Shown: positions 24,206 to 35,983 of the stretch, piece by piece
How the letters are laid out: every line of letters begins with the position of its first letter
How positions within the stretch are numbered: the first letter of the stretch is position 1
Origin: Aquanectria penicillioides
Lineage: Eukaryota > Ascomycota > Sordariomycetes > Hypocreales > Nectriaceae
DNA: 64,000 bases
Assembly (NCBI GenBank): GCA_003415625.1
Contig: PYIU01000005.1
Span: 4,035,001-4,099,000, forward strand
Direction of reading: 5' to 3'
Program-made: the position numbers and the translations under genes
Notes under the pieces: model-generated
Databases searched by the model: none
The model's input: the letters and a program-made list of their open reading frames with translations, nothing else
Told to the model about the DNA's origin: nothing

Positions 24206-27200
24206 ATGGACCCTATTTCATTATCAGCTAGCATTGCTGGGCTGGTGTCCCTCTCTGATCTAGTCTTTCGGATAGCCTCGAAGTACGCCAAGGCTGTCAA
24301 AGGGTCGCGAAAGGAGCTGGGGGGTTTTTGAGTGAGGTAAAAGACCTATCCGTTTTATTACACAATTTGTCGTTGGTTGCTTTTGATTTGGAGACTGAGT
24401 CAACCGACGAAGAGGGTATTTCGGATCATGGGGCCAATTTCAAGCCGTATCAGCTGCATGAATGCCAAAGCCTCCTCCGGCGGCTTGATAGTCGTCTCGA
24501 GGATACGAAGAAGCATTTCGAGTCGCCTTCAAGTGTAAGGAGAATGCAAAGTCGGCTGAAATGGCCATTCTTGTCAACAGAAATAGAAGAGATCATCAAG
24601 GAAATACAGCGGCATAAGCAGACAATCAAAATCGCTATAGCCGCTGAGTCAATGAGCAATCTGAGGATGTGTTTATCCCAGCAAGAGGAGATGAAGAAGG
24701 AAATCAAAGAACTTCAAATCAATACCAAAAGAATATTGGATATTGAAACAAAGATCTTGATTGACAGAAAAAGAAAGGATGTTCTCGCTTTCTTCACTAA
24801 AGCCAACCCCCACTTGGAATTTGAAACTAACAGAAAACTGCGGCATCCACTTACCGGCCTTTGGTTAACAGAGGGTCCAGATTTTGAGGAGTGGTACACC
24901 ACTCCAGGATCTAAGATATGGCTCACCGGTATCCCTGGGGCTGGTAAATCGGTCATTGCCAGCGCCGTTATTAGCGAGTGTCTTCATCGCAACATGCCCA
25001 ATGCGGCCGTGGCATATTTCTTTTGCACTTACAGGGACAACACAACCCACAATAGTTCCAACATCCTTTCGTCTCTGTGTGTGCAACTAGCCATGCAAGA
25101 TGAAAACGCTTATCGTGTTCTAGAAGAGTACCACAATGAGCTTTCAAGCCGCCTCGTTCCAGAAGGACCGACAACTGAGCGCCTGATGAAGGTACTTCAA
25201 GGGATGTGCGACGCTTATAGTGCAGCTTTCTTGATCATTGACGGACTAGATGAATGCGATGACCAAGTGGAAGTTAATACAAGAACTCTAATGTCCCTAT
25301 CTTTGACCTACGAGAAGGGTATCATCAACCTGGCACTGCTGAGCCGAGACGAACTACCCATCCGGCAACAGTTGGAAGTCGATTTTCGTTGTGTTGAGAT
25401 CGCAGCTCATACAGAGGATATTCAATTATACGTTGGCTCCGAAATGGATCAGCGTCTTGGCTCAAAGAGGCTACGACTTCGTGATCTCGCACTGAAGGAT
25501 CAGATCATGGCGAAGCTTGTCAATGAAGCCAAGGGAATGTACGTAGCGTCTGTCAACCTCATTCACACGATACTAATGATGATGTAAAGGTTTCGCTGGG
25601 TAGCATGTCAGTTAGATCATATTTGCGACCTCCCAACAGATCGAGCTCGGCGGGAGGCCTTGGACAAGTTACCGCCATCACTGCCCGCCACCTACGAACG
25701 GATTCTCATGAAAGTGGATGGATACACCAAGGAAGTGAAGCGCATTGTCCAGATGACTTTACTGTTAATCGGATCATCTACTCTTAATCCGAAACGCCAG
25801 CTTTCGTCACAGGAAATATGTGAAGCGGTCTCCCTTTCAGAGGGCTCCAAAACTCTGCATGATGATGAAATCGTGGACGAGCAAGAAATTCTTCGATATT
25901 GTGGGAGCCTAATTCGGAGATCCGGGGATGGCAAAAACCTTGAATTCGCCCACTTCACTGTACAAGAATTTCTCCAGAACGACTGTTTATCAAATTCCAA
26001 GCTCCATAGTTACGGCATCTCCGAGGAAAAGGTCTGCGACACCATGGGCCCACTCTGCCTACAATACCTAACGTTGACAAATTACGACCGAGAGCCCACG
26101 GCTGATGATAGTGAGATTGAGCATATTCAGGAAAGAATGGATCTAAATCCTTTTTACGAACATGCGGCAATATGGTGGCCGTACTACTTTTACCACCTAT
26201 CCTCTGAGTTCCCTGTCTCCGAATACATCTCATCTCTCTTCCAGACCCCCAAAACAGCAAACTTTTGTTCTTGGGCAATAGAGCTCTTACGCCATTGTCT
26301 TGTTAGGAAGGATGATTATGTGATAGACTATCCTATTCATGCATTCCAGAAGCGGCGTGACTTTGGCTTGAATAATGGAATCGCTGTCCAGACAATCTCT
26401 GCCGTTCTGCGACCGGATTTTACCCCCCTTCATATGGCAGCCGCCCTAGCTATGCCTGACTTATGTCACAAGTTGCTAGAAATCGGTGCCAGTGTTCACA
26501 TTAACAGTAGGTTTGGGACTCCCCTGCAGTGTGCGATTGGCAACTTGGGAGTGTTTGCAGACACGCTAAACTCACGCTCCGAGGTCGAGTGTCTCCTTCG
26601 ACCATATGGTGCTTTCGCGGGACAAAGGCAGACGGTCCAAGTGCTACTGGAAGTCTGTCCGAAGATGGACTTGCAGTTGACCACACCATTCAGGAGTTCC
26701 AGACTTCTCTTCATTCCAAAACAGTCTCTGACACACTTCGACAACTTTGGAGCGTTTGTGGACCTCATCCAAGCGGGTGCTGTGATAGACGACGAGGATT
26801 TGGACAATCTTGAAAGCAGCTATGACTATGCTGTTCGACACATAACTTCAAAATATTCGAAAGACCTACTCGGGAAAGGAAAAGTGTTCGGAGATTTGCT
26901 AGATGCCATTGAGCAAAAACAAAGCAAAGATCGTGTCTGGTCACGTTTATATGAAGTGACTGTAAGTTTTATCAAACACATGAAATTTGACGTCAAACAA
27001 AATTCTCTGCGTCAACGCGATAAAAAGAAACTCGGTGACGCGGAAATGAAAAAACATCTCAAGACAATCATCGAGAAAAATGATTCACTGGGACTTGATG
27101 AACTTGTCAGCAACAATGGAGTTGAAATCCTCAAGTCAGATGGGATTGATGAAAGTATACCAGGATGGACCTCTGTTCACTTAGCGGTGCATTACAAGTC

Positions 27201-30200
27201 TCTCAATGTGCTCAATGCTATACTGAGCTTTGGGTGTGATCCCAATATAGCCTCTTATGATGGCGTCACACCAGTCCACTTGTGCTATGAGGATACTGAT
27301 GGGGATCTTCTTCGGTCCCTTCTCAAACACAATGGCACTACGATTAAACCAAACTACCTGGATGAAACTATTTGGCACGTTAGCGCCAGATTCAACTCAA
27401 CTAGAATACTGAAAGTGCTTGTTGAGCTGGATGAAAGAGACTCAGCATTGCGAATGAAATCACGAAGCAATCAAACACCCATCTGCGAAGCATTGATGCA
27501 GGGCTGCACTGAGGCTGCACTTATTCTCTTACCGTTTTGCACCTCGAAAGAACATTGGAACACTACCGAGCCTTTGTTCCGCTTAGCAGCAAAATCTGGT
27601 CTTTCAGGGGTTGTCCAGAAGCTGCTGGATCTTGGATTTGAGAACAACGACATGGAAAATGGTTTACCAAGCCCCTTGTTTTATCTCAGCCCCCAATCTA
27701 GTTCTCAATGCATTGAACTCCTTGCAGCTAAATTCCCAATACTTCAGCGACGAAAAGAGGATCACAAATCGCCACTGGAGGCGATTTTACTCCGGGCCGC
27801 GCATGATGGCGTTGCACTCAACTACGACGCATTCAATGCGTTGCTGCCGGACAGTTTTTCCATCAGAGAGGATGGAGGTACTGAATTATGGTCTTTTCTA
27901 TGCTCAGAAATTGTTCCAATTTTACAAGCCACTCGTGTTCGCGAGGTGACCAGCAAGCCACCCAAACTGGGCCCGACTAAGCGCCTGCCATCAGCGCCAG
28001 AGAACACTACCCGATTTCCATCACCATATCATACCCAACCTCATTCCCCATCACTATTACCAAAAGTCACAGAAGAATTGAAGCTTGCCTGGCTTACAAA
28101 TATTCTCTCTCACTTTATAGAAGGAGGGATAAACCAAGCTGACGAGGATAAAACAAATTCATCTGCACTAATACAATTGGCTGCTGGTATGACCAAATAT
28201 ACGAGAGAAAGACTTATGTCATGGCAGAACGGACTACCGCCACGAAATGTCTTTGGCTGGAGACCATTGAGCAAGTGCGTTTTGGAAATGGCAAAGGAAC
28301 TAAGATCCTGGACGCGAATTTCGCACGACCCGAGTCTGGTTCGACTTTTATCGGAATCCATTATGCATCGAGATAACGATCTGATAGTTCTACTTGCCGA
28401 CAACGGGATCGATGTTCACTCCAGAATCGATCAAATCTCTCCGCTGGAAATTGCGTGCTTTCCCCGGAATAGAGTTAGCGAAGCTAGCTTCGACAGCCTC
28501 TTAGCTCACTCAATATCAGAGGAAATAAACCGTGGCAATCCAGCGTTTGGTGGTCAAGGCCCCCTTCACTTTACAGCAGGATCCCAGTTCGACGATACCT
28601 TGGCTTGGAAAGTAAAGCAGCTAGTACACAGGGGTGCAGACGTGGATCTCCCCTTGGCAACGGAGTCGGGATCACCTCTAGCATATCACCTTAGCCGAGG
28701 TTCTATAATCACTGCCGAGATGCTCCTCGACTTTGGGGCCGACCCATGGGCTAGATATCTTGATGGCTTTGATGCCGTGGCACATGCCGTACGCGAAGGC
28801 CACATCTCTCTCTTGGCTAGAATTCTAGGAGACGCAAAAGCTCAAAACCTTTCACAGCCGTGGGACAGAACCTGGAAATTTTGGGGGAAAGCAGGAGAAA
28901 GATGCCCTGGTGGGAACTTGCTTCACTTGGCAACCTCAGAAGGTGAATTGGAATGTCTCCGATTCCTCCTAGATGAGAATCTTTTGTGCAATCTCGAAGT
29001 TGGTGATGACAATCACGAAACTCCTATGCACTATGCGGCTCGCTTTGGGCACCCCTCAATTATCGAATTCCTCGCCAAGCGTGGAGGAAATATCGATGCT
29101 AGCTCTAGTGCTGGCCTCACACCTCTGCACCAAGCGGCAGATGGACAGCAGGCAAGTAGTGCTAAGGTATTACTAAAACTTGGGGCAAAACATACACTCT
29201 GCTCCTCGGGGTGCACTCCCCTCGTTTACGCATATGCAACTGGCAACGCGGATATAATAAAAGCTCTTGAAATTTCCATGGATGGTAACACAACAACTCA
29301 TGCACCTAGCAATGGATCTAGTGGGCTACGGAAAATGGCAGAGGCACTACGCAACGCTGTTACAGCGGGTTCTGTTGACGCTTGTGAAAGGCTTGTGAGG
29401 CGTGGTTGTCCGGTAGATATTGAGATGACGAAGCCTCCACACATGACAGCGCTGATGACAACCATCTCCGAAGGTGGCAGCGTGCAGGTAGTTGAATGGC
29501 TCCTCGCAAACGGCGCGAGTGTTTCAACCCTTTATCAAGACGTCAAGACAAATATGGAATACACAGTACTGCAGCGTGCTATATCAAATCCAAAATTCAA
29601 CAAACTCATACCCACAATGCTAACCAAGTTTGTTGAAGAAGGAGGCGATGTGCTCCCTTTGTACTGTTGTCTTCTCTGCGGCGCTATCGATGGAGACAAT
29701 TTTGAAGGACTTCGGATATTGCTTGATGGTTTGGAGATCATCATTGAAAAGCAAAGGACCCAAAAGTAAGGACTGATATGCAATGCCGGTGTCAGGTATA
29801 ACTCCATCATCTAACGATCGAGTAGCACGCAACTAGCAGGAGCATTGGCATCCGATATTTTCACTTCTGTCATCAACAGGAGGCAGCCAGAATACCCATT
29901 TGACACAGCACTGCACATAGCAGCATATCACGATGACGAACTGGCTGCTGAACTGCTGACTGAAAATCTGGCCGACATGGAGGAAAGAAACGCCTATAAT
30001 CAAACTCCCCTCCACATCGCAGCTCACTTTGGATCCTCAAAGGTCGTGCAGCATCTTTTGAGCCGCGGTGCACGAGCCGATTCCCTCGATGATCAAACCC
30101 GAACACCTATCATGAATGCTTTCTCCAATGGGAAATGGGAAGTAGCCGGACTCCTAATGGATTACGGGCAAGACATACATGGTGTTGACTACCGAGGATG

Positions 30201-31029
30201 CAACATTCTATATTACATGGCCTTCTCTGGACATCTTGAGCAACCGAGTACGTACATTAATCTGTTCTACCAAGCATTGGACCGAGGGAGTGATTTGTAT
30301 CATTTGAACTGCCATGAGCTGTCTGCTGCTCACTTGCTGCTAGCCGGTTCCCCTCCTGGTTTGTTGCTGTCGTTACTGAATAGGGACGTGTCCTTACTGC
30401 AAGTGCAGTTGCTTGAATGGCCCGATAGTTCCTTTCTAGGTGTCTTTGAATACCCAAAACACTCTCTAGTAGCAATTGCGAAGAACACCATGCTACTTTG
30501 TCGTTTATACAGCAAATCGGAAATGCATCATCTCTTGGGTCTCGGGACTCTAGGAAAACACAACCTTATCTGCCAGGCTGCTTGCTGGGGAGTGATTCCA
30601 GCAATTCGAACCTTCCTTTCACTTGGTGCTGATATTGAACAAAATTGCACCGGACACGGCACACTCTTGACTGCAGCATTCTCAAACCATCGATTGGAAA
30701 CGGTAAAATACCTCGTGCTTAATGGCGCGAAAATGCGACGTGGGTTCTTTAGCGCAGACAAACGTGCGGCCAAGAGATCAAAAAAAGAAAACGAGATTAT
30801 TCAATGGCTACTAGTAGGAAGATACTCAGAACAAAGAGGCCTCACCTACACACCATCGGATCACAGCGGCCAGATTTCGAACTGGTCGGGTATTGTTGTT
30901 GCCACGGTGCCTTTGAAGTGGGAGTGGAGGAAATACCGAGACGAAAGTATACTGGACTATGCAGTCAGGCGACAGGCCATCATATCTGGCCTATACGGCA
31001 AGATTGTGGCGCCAATTGGATGGAAGTAG
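24206..31029 (+). CDS. NACHT-ankyrin NLR-like (STAND) protein, one apparent frameshift
   Basis: Large cytoplasmic signalling ATPase of the fungal NLR type, likely in non-self recognition or regulated cell death (family inference). Exons: 24206-25538, 25590-29765, 29826-31029. Introns are 51 nt (GTACGT...AAAG, TACTAAT branch) and 60 nt (GTAAGG...TAG, CTAAC branch). The N-terminal helical domain (MDPISLSASIAGLVSLSDLV) matches the fungal STAND N-terminal type. NACHT follows with Walker A GIPGAGKS and Walker B FLIIDGLDECD. The long C-terminal region has ankyrin repeats (FTPLHMAAALAMPDLCHKLL; TPMHYAARFGHPSIIEFLA; TPLHIAAHFGSSKVVQHLL). The frame from the ATG stops at TGA 24329-24331, and the next frame opens at 24328. 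One added base gives 2238 codons including the stop. Minus-1 frameshift or base-call error is discussed separately. A further C-terminal exon near 31080-31190 is possible. Confidence 0.85.
24319..24331 (+). other. Frameshift at a G6T5 tract in the NACHT-ankyrin gene
   Basis: The initiating frame reads GSRKELGGF then TGA. The frame one base over reads FLSEVKDLSVLLHNLSL without a break for more than 400 codons. Together they form the continuous helical N-terminal domain expected in this family, so one base appears to be missing in the GGGGGGTTTTT run. No splice pair fits the junction. Confidence 0.7.
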
Positions 31030-32544
31030 TGCGTTTACCGATTCAAGTATGCATAATACATCACCGCGCCGGAGCAGGAGGTTTGGCAGGCGAAGATAAA
31101 TTTAGTATTTTGGCTTTATGACAACTCTTTCGATCAGAATGTCAGAAAGACAGGACTAGATCTCCGTGCATCATTCGCAATTCTGGATTCTTAGCTTGAA
31201 CCGCGAAGGATGATTCTACGCATATGAGGTGACCCATTGGCTCGTGTCCAGCACGCTATTTTACCCCCAACTCTCGTCATCAACGGTGTGTTCTTAGGCC
31301 ATCCAGATTGGGTTAGTATTCTTATAGGCCATGGCGTTATCGATAATCTCCAGCATTGACGCCTGTCCATAATTTCCTGCTTTCATATGTCGCATGGAAA
31401 GGAGAGTCTTTGGAGCAAGATTACCGTATTACAGGCGTGCCTAAGGGTTCTGATGCTGAGGTTGCGGGGACCCCGAATGCCGACGAACCTACCACCACCA
31501 AGGAGCCTTCAGTTTGACCGACTTAGTATTATCAAGGTAGCAGGGCCATTGCAATCCAACTCCGAGTGTGATAGTAATCTGGATCCATAACATACGCCTT
31601 GAACACTGCTTAATATGCATACATCGCGCCCTCCTTCTTCGTCATTTAATGACAAATATCGACCACGTCATTCCCCTTGCTTCATGAATTCCGGTGTATT
31701 TATCTTAAGAGGTCATTTGTTGAAGACCATCTTAGCATGTTAAACACCAAACACGACCTATTATTCATAATCAAGTCTTTTCGTATAGGTTTTATTTCAT
31801 AGGGTACATCATTGAGTTTAGTGCCATTTCAATGACACGAATTGGTCTCAGCAGCAATGCACTCGTTCCAACCATTGTCTTGGAATATTGCCATCCCTTG
31901 GGACGGATCCTGCCAACACAAGCGCCCAGTTGCTTCTGTTGGCCAGAAGCATCAATCTCCGCCCGATTGTCGGATCACTATTTATTAGTGCACGATCCTT
32001 CTAACCACCTAACCCCATGTCACTTTCCCCACCCAAACTAGACTAGAGAATGCCCGTCATTCGTCCGAGCCCGTTAACTCCGGCATGGAGATGCCATCAG
32101 AAACTGCAGTTAGATTTGCCAAGTTGAAATGGACTCTACACGTCGTGTTCGGTTATATTTATCCATTAGAAGACTTCTCTCCATCTGTCAAACGACGCAA
32201 GTAAAAACATACAAATGAGCGAGGCCTCGGAAGTAGGACCTTGGACAAACCACAACATCAGACTGCTCAAATTGCCATGTAATCGCGGAGCTTGAATTGC
32301 CAACTTCCGTTTATTTGAATGATAAGATTTCACTTCCTACTCGATATAATAGCATGGATTGGTGAAGTTTTTCATGAATTCCCGGCTTCGGGAACTTGGA
32401 CCGGATTTTACGGTCCCCTAACTCCGAGCTAGACCAGGGCATTTATCTTCCCCAATGAAGACGAAAGGCTGGTGTTCGAGTCTAACAAAAGTATTGAAAC
32501 ATTTTCAAACGCCAGTTGCGGTTTGCAGTTCCTGGCGGGCGAAG
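31030..32544. other. Intergenic, about 1.5 kb
   Basis: AT-rich. A short plus-strand frame at about 31080-31193 (VWQAKINLVFWLYDNSF) may be a last exon of the NLR gene; a weak GTGGCG donor at about 31006 and a GAGCAG acceptor at about 31077 could join it in phase. Otherwise no supported gene. Confidence 0.45.
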
Positions 32545-33060
32545 ATGCAGCACGCTACTCGGCCTTTGACGTCGACCTTGGTTGCAACTGCCACGTTGTA
32601 CTTAGAAGTCTTCGAAACTCTCGATCCAAACACCATTCTTCCAATACTTAGCGAGAACTATACGCACGAGTTTGCTCCCGCTTCTTTAAATCTCCCCAAT
32701 CCACTCAACCGTGAAAGGTTCATATCTCACCTCGAGCACATGCATCAAGTGCTGAAGCGATTTCCTGTCCGCATCAAGCAAGCATGGCCAAACGCATCAT
32801 TGAATCAAGTGGTGTTTTGGACAGACTCTGAAACCGAATTCTACGACAGTGTCAAAGATAATGACAACGACGACGAGTGGTGCTACAAGGGAGAATATAT
32901 GTGGGTGGTGACAATGGACCAAAGCGGGGAGAAAGTTGAGCATGTGTTGGAGTTTCTGGACAGCAATGGAACAGTTGAGTTGAGGAAACTAATTTCCCGA
33001 GCCTTTAAGAAAAGGGATGAGCAAAATGGACATGAGGATAAGACGCCGCAAGGCGGGTGA
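32545..33060 (+). CDS. SnoaL/NTF2-like protein
   Basis: Single exon, 171 residues from the ATG at 32545; an upstream in-frame ATG at 32455 would add 30 atypical residues. The first helix (YLEVFETLDPNTILPILSE), the EFAP strand, the VFWTDSETEF strand and the long C-terminal beta region (YMWVVTMDQSGEKVEHVLEF) fit the cone-shaped NTF2/SnoaL fold. In fungi such proteins are found both as cyclase- or dehydratase-like enzymes and as proteins of unknown role. No catalytic residues can be named from sequence. It precedes a short-chain dehydrogenase on the same strand by 0.5 kb. Confidence 0.65.
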   Translation: MQHATRPLTSTLVATATLYLEVFETLDPNTILPILSENYTHEFAPASLNLPNPLNRERFISHLEHMHQVLKRFPVRIKQAWPNASLNQVVFWTDSETEFYDSVKDNDNDDEWCYKGEYMWVVTMDQSGEKVEHVLEFLDSNGTVELRKLISRAFKKRDEQNGHEDKTPQGG

Positions 33061-33568
33061 AATTTTTGAATACCATTTGCAGGATCACATGCGGATCGCC
33101 GAAAGCTTGGGCTGATACATGTAAACTGAAGAACTAATCAAATTTTGGTCGTCCTCCCCAAAGTCGGTTCTTCCACCACTTATTTAGTTAGAGCCTGAAT
33201 AATAACATGGGTTTTCTATTTCGACAATAATACGACGTGTGGTGAGCCTCCAACGCCGAGGCACCATTCGCCCCAATCAGCATGGTTCGTCCGTTCAATC
33301 CGCAAATCGTCCGCTCAGGCCGCGATTCGGCCGTTGATAGCTAATCACCGACAACAGTGGGTGGATATCGATGTGTTTTCTCCTATGATAAAATCTTGAG
33401 CGGATGATAGATTACTAATTTAACAACGAGGAGATCCAATCCCTTACACATTGGGCAGTTCGGCCAGTTGGGACTGCCATGGATATATAACTTCGTGTGC
33501 AATGTTGATTTTTCAGCAGTTACGCATTCTTCATTCGCAAACTCAAAGCACTTATTCGCTTCACCAAT
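33061..33568. other. Intergenic, about 0.5 kb, SDR promoter region
   Basis: Contains short degenerate repeats of a CCGTTCA/CCGCTCA/GATTCGGCCG pattern at about 33290-33340 and a TATA-like element near 33484. No coding frame is supported. Confidence 0.45.
33484..33490 (+). promoter_or_regulatory. TATA-like element upstream of the SDR gene
   Basis: TATATAA about 80 nt upstream of the ATG at 33569, followed by a CA/CT-rich leader. Spacing is right for a core promoter, but it was identified by motif only. Confidence 0.4.
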
Positions 33569-34401
33569 ATGTCTGGGAAGACTTATCTAATCACCGGTGC
33601 TAATCGCGGTGTGTCCAAGGCAGCGTTACCCTCGGATTGAAATACTTTTCTAATCTTCGAATGTCAGGCATCGGGAGGGGTATGTTTGATCACTACATCG
33701 CTCAACCAGGAAACACAGTCATTGCTGCCGTAAGGAATGTTGAATTAGCTCAAGCTCTTCTACAGGTGCCAATGGGTACCAATAGTAGGGCCTTTATCGT
33801 GAAAATCGACTCCTCGTCGAAAACAGACCCATTCGACGCGGTCAAAGCGATTGAGGGTCATGGAGTGAACCATATTGATGTCGTCATATCAAGTGCTGGT
33901 ATTGCCAAGATGAATACAATTGAGGATATTCCCCTTGGAGAATATGAAGAAGTGTTAATGGTCAATGGCATCTCTGTGATGCTGTTATACAAGGCCACTT
34001 TACCGTTACTTCGAAGTGCCTCCCACCCAGCCCGATTCGCTTTCATCAGTGCTGCTGGAGGGAGCCTGAATGATATGCAGAAATACCCATATCCAAATAT
34101 TAGCTACGCAAGCTCAAAGGCTCTCGCAAATGTCTTAGTTGTCAAAATGGGTATGGAGAATGACTGGCTCATTACCCTATGCATTCACCCCGGGTAAGCC
34201 CATGGTATCTGTAAATTTAACACTGCAGAATTAACACCTACCAACAGACTAGTTCAGACTGACCTTGGAAACATGGGTGCTCGCGCTTTCGGTTTGGAGA
34301 AGGCTCCTCTGACACTTGAAGAGAGCAGCAAGAACACCGCCAACATTGCGAGTCTCAAAATATCATGGGCCTTTCTTTTGGTCGATACTAATATTTTCTA
34401 G
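33569..34401 (+). CDS. Short-chain dehydrogenase/reductase, ketoreductase-like; C-terminus uncertain
   Basis: NAD(P)-dependent oxidoreductase. Exons: 33569-33608, 33668-34193, 34248-34401, with introns of 59 and 54 nt. The N-terminal nucleotide site is split by intron 1 and reads YLITGANRGIGRG after splicing. The catalytic region has SSAG, FISAAGG and YASSKALAN (YxxxK). HPGLVQTDLGNMG follows the second intron. It resembles the Nor-1-like ketoreductase group annotated in many fungi. The frame ends at TAG 34399-34401 after an atypical tail. Beyond that stop, in the same frame, lies ENATKKDHSEKFFNVTIDRI then HPW and TAA at 34474-34476, which looks like the normal family end. A TACTAAT branch and TTCTAG acceptor precede it, but no good in-phase GT donor was found. 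The true end may be 34476. Confidence 0.75.
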
Positions 34402-34476
34402 ATTGAAAATGCTACAAAGAAAGATCATTCGGAAAAGTTCTTCAATGTAACCATAGATAGAATACACCCATGGTAA

Positions 34477-35983
34477 TATTTTAGTGATAATTATGGGGTA
34501 CCGGAGCAGGATCTTCATTCTCTTCGATGCCACAGCAGTCCAGGGTTGAATTCCAATCGTTGCGGGTAGCAAGACTACCTAGAAGCATGAAGCCTAGGTG
34601 AATGGTTCGGTTACTAAGAGCACAGGTAGCTAGCTGCATTAATACCTTGGATTTTATTTGAAACCAACTGAATGCAGTAGAAGTAGACTCGCATCTACAC
34701 ATCTATGTCATGAAAGTGATATTTTTCCCTCAAGAATATCAACTTATCCTACTACCTTGTTCAAACCACGATAAACTACGGACATGCATCGCAAAACATC
34801 ATATTGTTTTCTCCTATGGTCAACCTAAAGATTGGACAGCTGTTAATTATACCTAGGTACCCTGTACAAGGAACAGAAGGTGTACATCTGATCATCACGT
34901 AGTAGCTGTGTTGTACATCCCCTTTGCTTTTTAGCGCTGGGCTGACTTGTCATTTTCAACCCGCACGACACGACTGTGATGGTCCCATGCAGCCAGCCGC
35001 GTCCCGGCCACGTTGCCCAGCTCGTCAGTCAGTCCACTGTGGAGAGCGTCCAAGGGTATACGAAAGCTGGAGTATTTTGGCTTCCCGCACCTCCCGCCCC
35101 TCCCGCTCCGTAGCGCTGTGGAGGCGAAGTGGCACTAAGGATGGAGGTAACCGAATATTGGAGTAGTCGAATGCCAGTGACTTGGATTGGCGGTTACGCC
35201 GTAGCAGATGCGAGTTCGCCGTATCCCAAAATGAGATGGTGACATTCAGTCAAGGATTTGTCCGTGCTTGAACAGCATGTCAGGTTCAAAGTTCTCTCTT
35301 CAAAGGAAGAATTCTATCTTGGTGCATAAAATGTGCTGCCGTCAGCAACCATCGTACTTCTGTCAGTGGCCACACACGCAATGAGCTCGCCGCCCCAGCC
35401 ATTCCACCAATCAGACAAGCCCAAAATGTCTCGGATCTCGAGCAATTCCGCTAGGTCAGAGCTGTGCCGTGTGTGCCCCAGCCTACACAAGGTTAGGTGG
35501 CAGAGCTATTGGTAGAGCGGGCCGTTGTTTCACTCTGTTTCAATAGACCGGTGCCACTCTGACACCTTCCAAGGCCTCGATTTCTGGAAGCCTATGAGCT
35601 GCGGTCCGTCCTAACTTGGCAAACATCAACTACATCAATGTTTCAGACAATCCGCTGTGTGTCAACTACTCCATTGGTGGAAGCAGAGCTGACAGTGGCT
35701 GGCTGCCATGATGGGATCATTAGGTAGTGGCTAGTTGACAGAAACGCTCTTTTCATGCGGCAAATGGGCTTGTTCAAGGAGCTACGCCAAAGGACAGAAA
35801 GAGGAGGAGCTGAGAATAGGGGTCACAATACCTGACATCCCCTACGTATAAAAAGAATCACGATTTCCTGATACACAGGGATATTATCCAAACTACTCCT
35901 CCCACTAACAAGCACGGTATCATCGATTGCGCTTCCTGGTTCACTTTACTGCTTCAACCACTATTCCCCTTCATATTTGCACA
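34477..35983. other. Intergenic, about 1.5 kb
   Basis: No supported gene on either strand. The right end carries the core promoter of the protease gene (TATA element near 35847). Confidence 0.5.
35847..35854 (+). promoter_or_regulatory. TATA box of the protease-repeat gene
   Basis: TATAAAAA about 130 nt upstream of the ATG at 35984, followed by a pyrimidine-rich leader containing CACTAACAAGCACGG. Position and motif fit a fungal core promoter. Confidence 0.5.
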
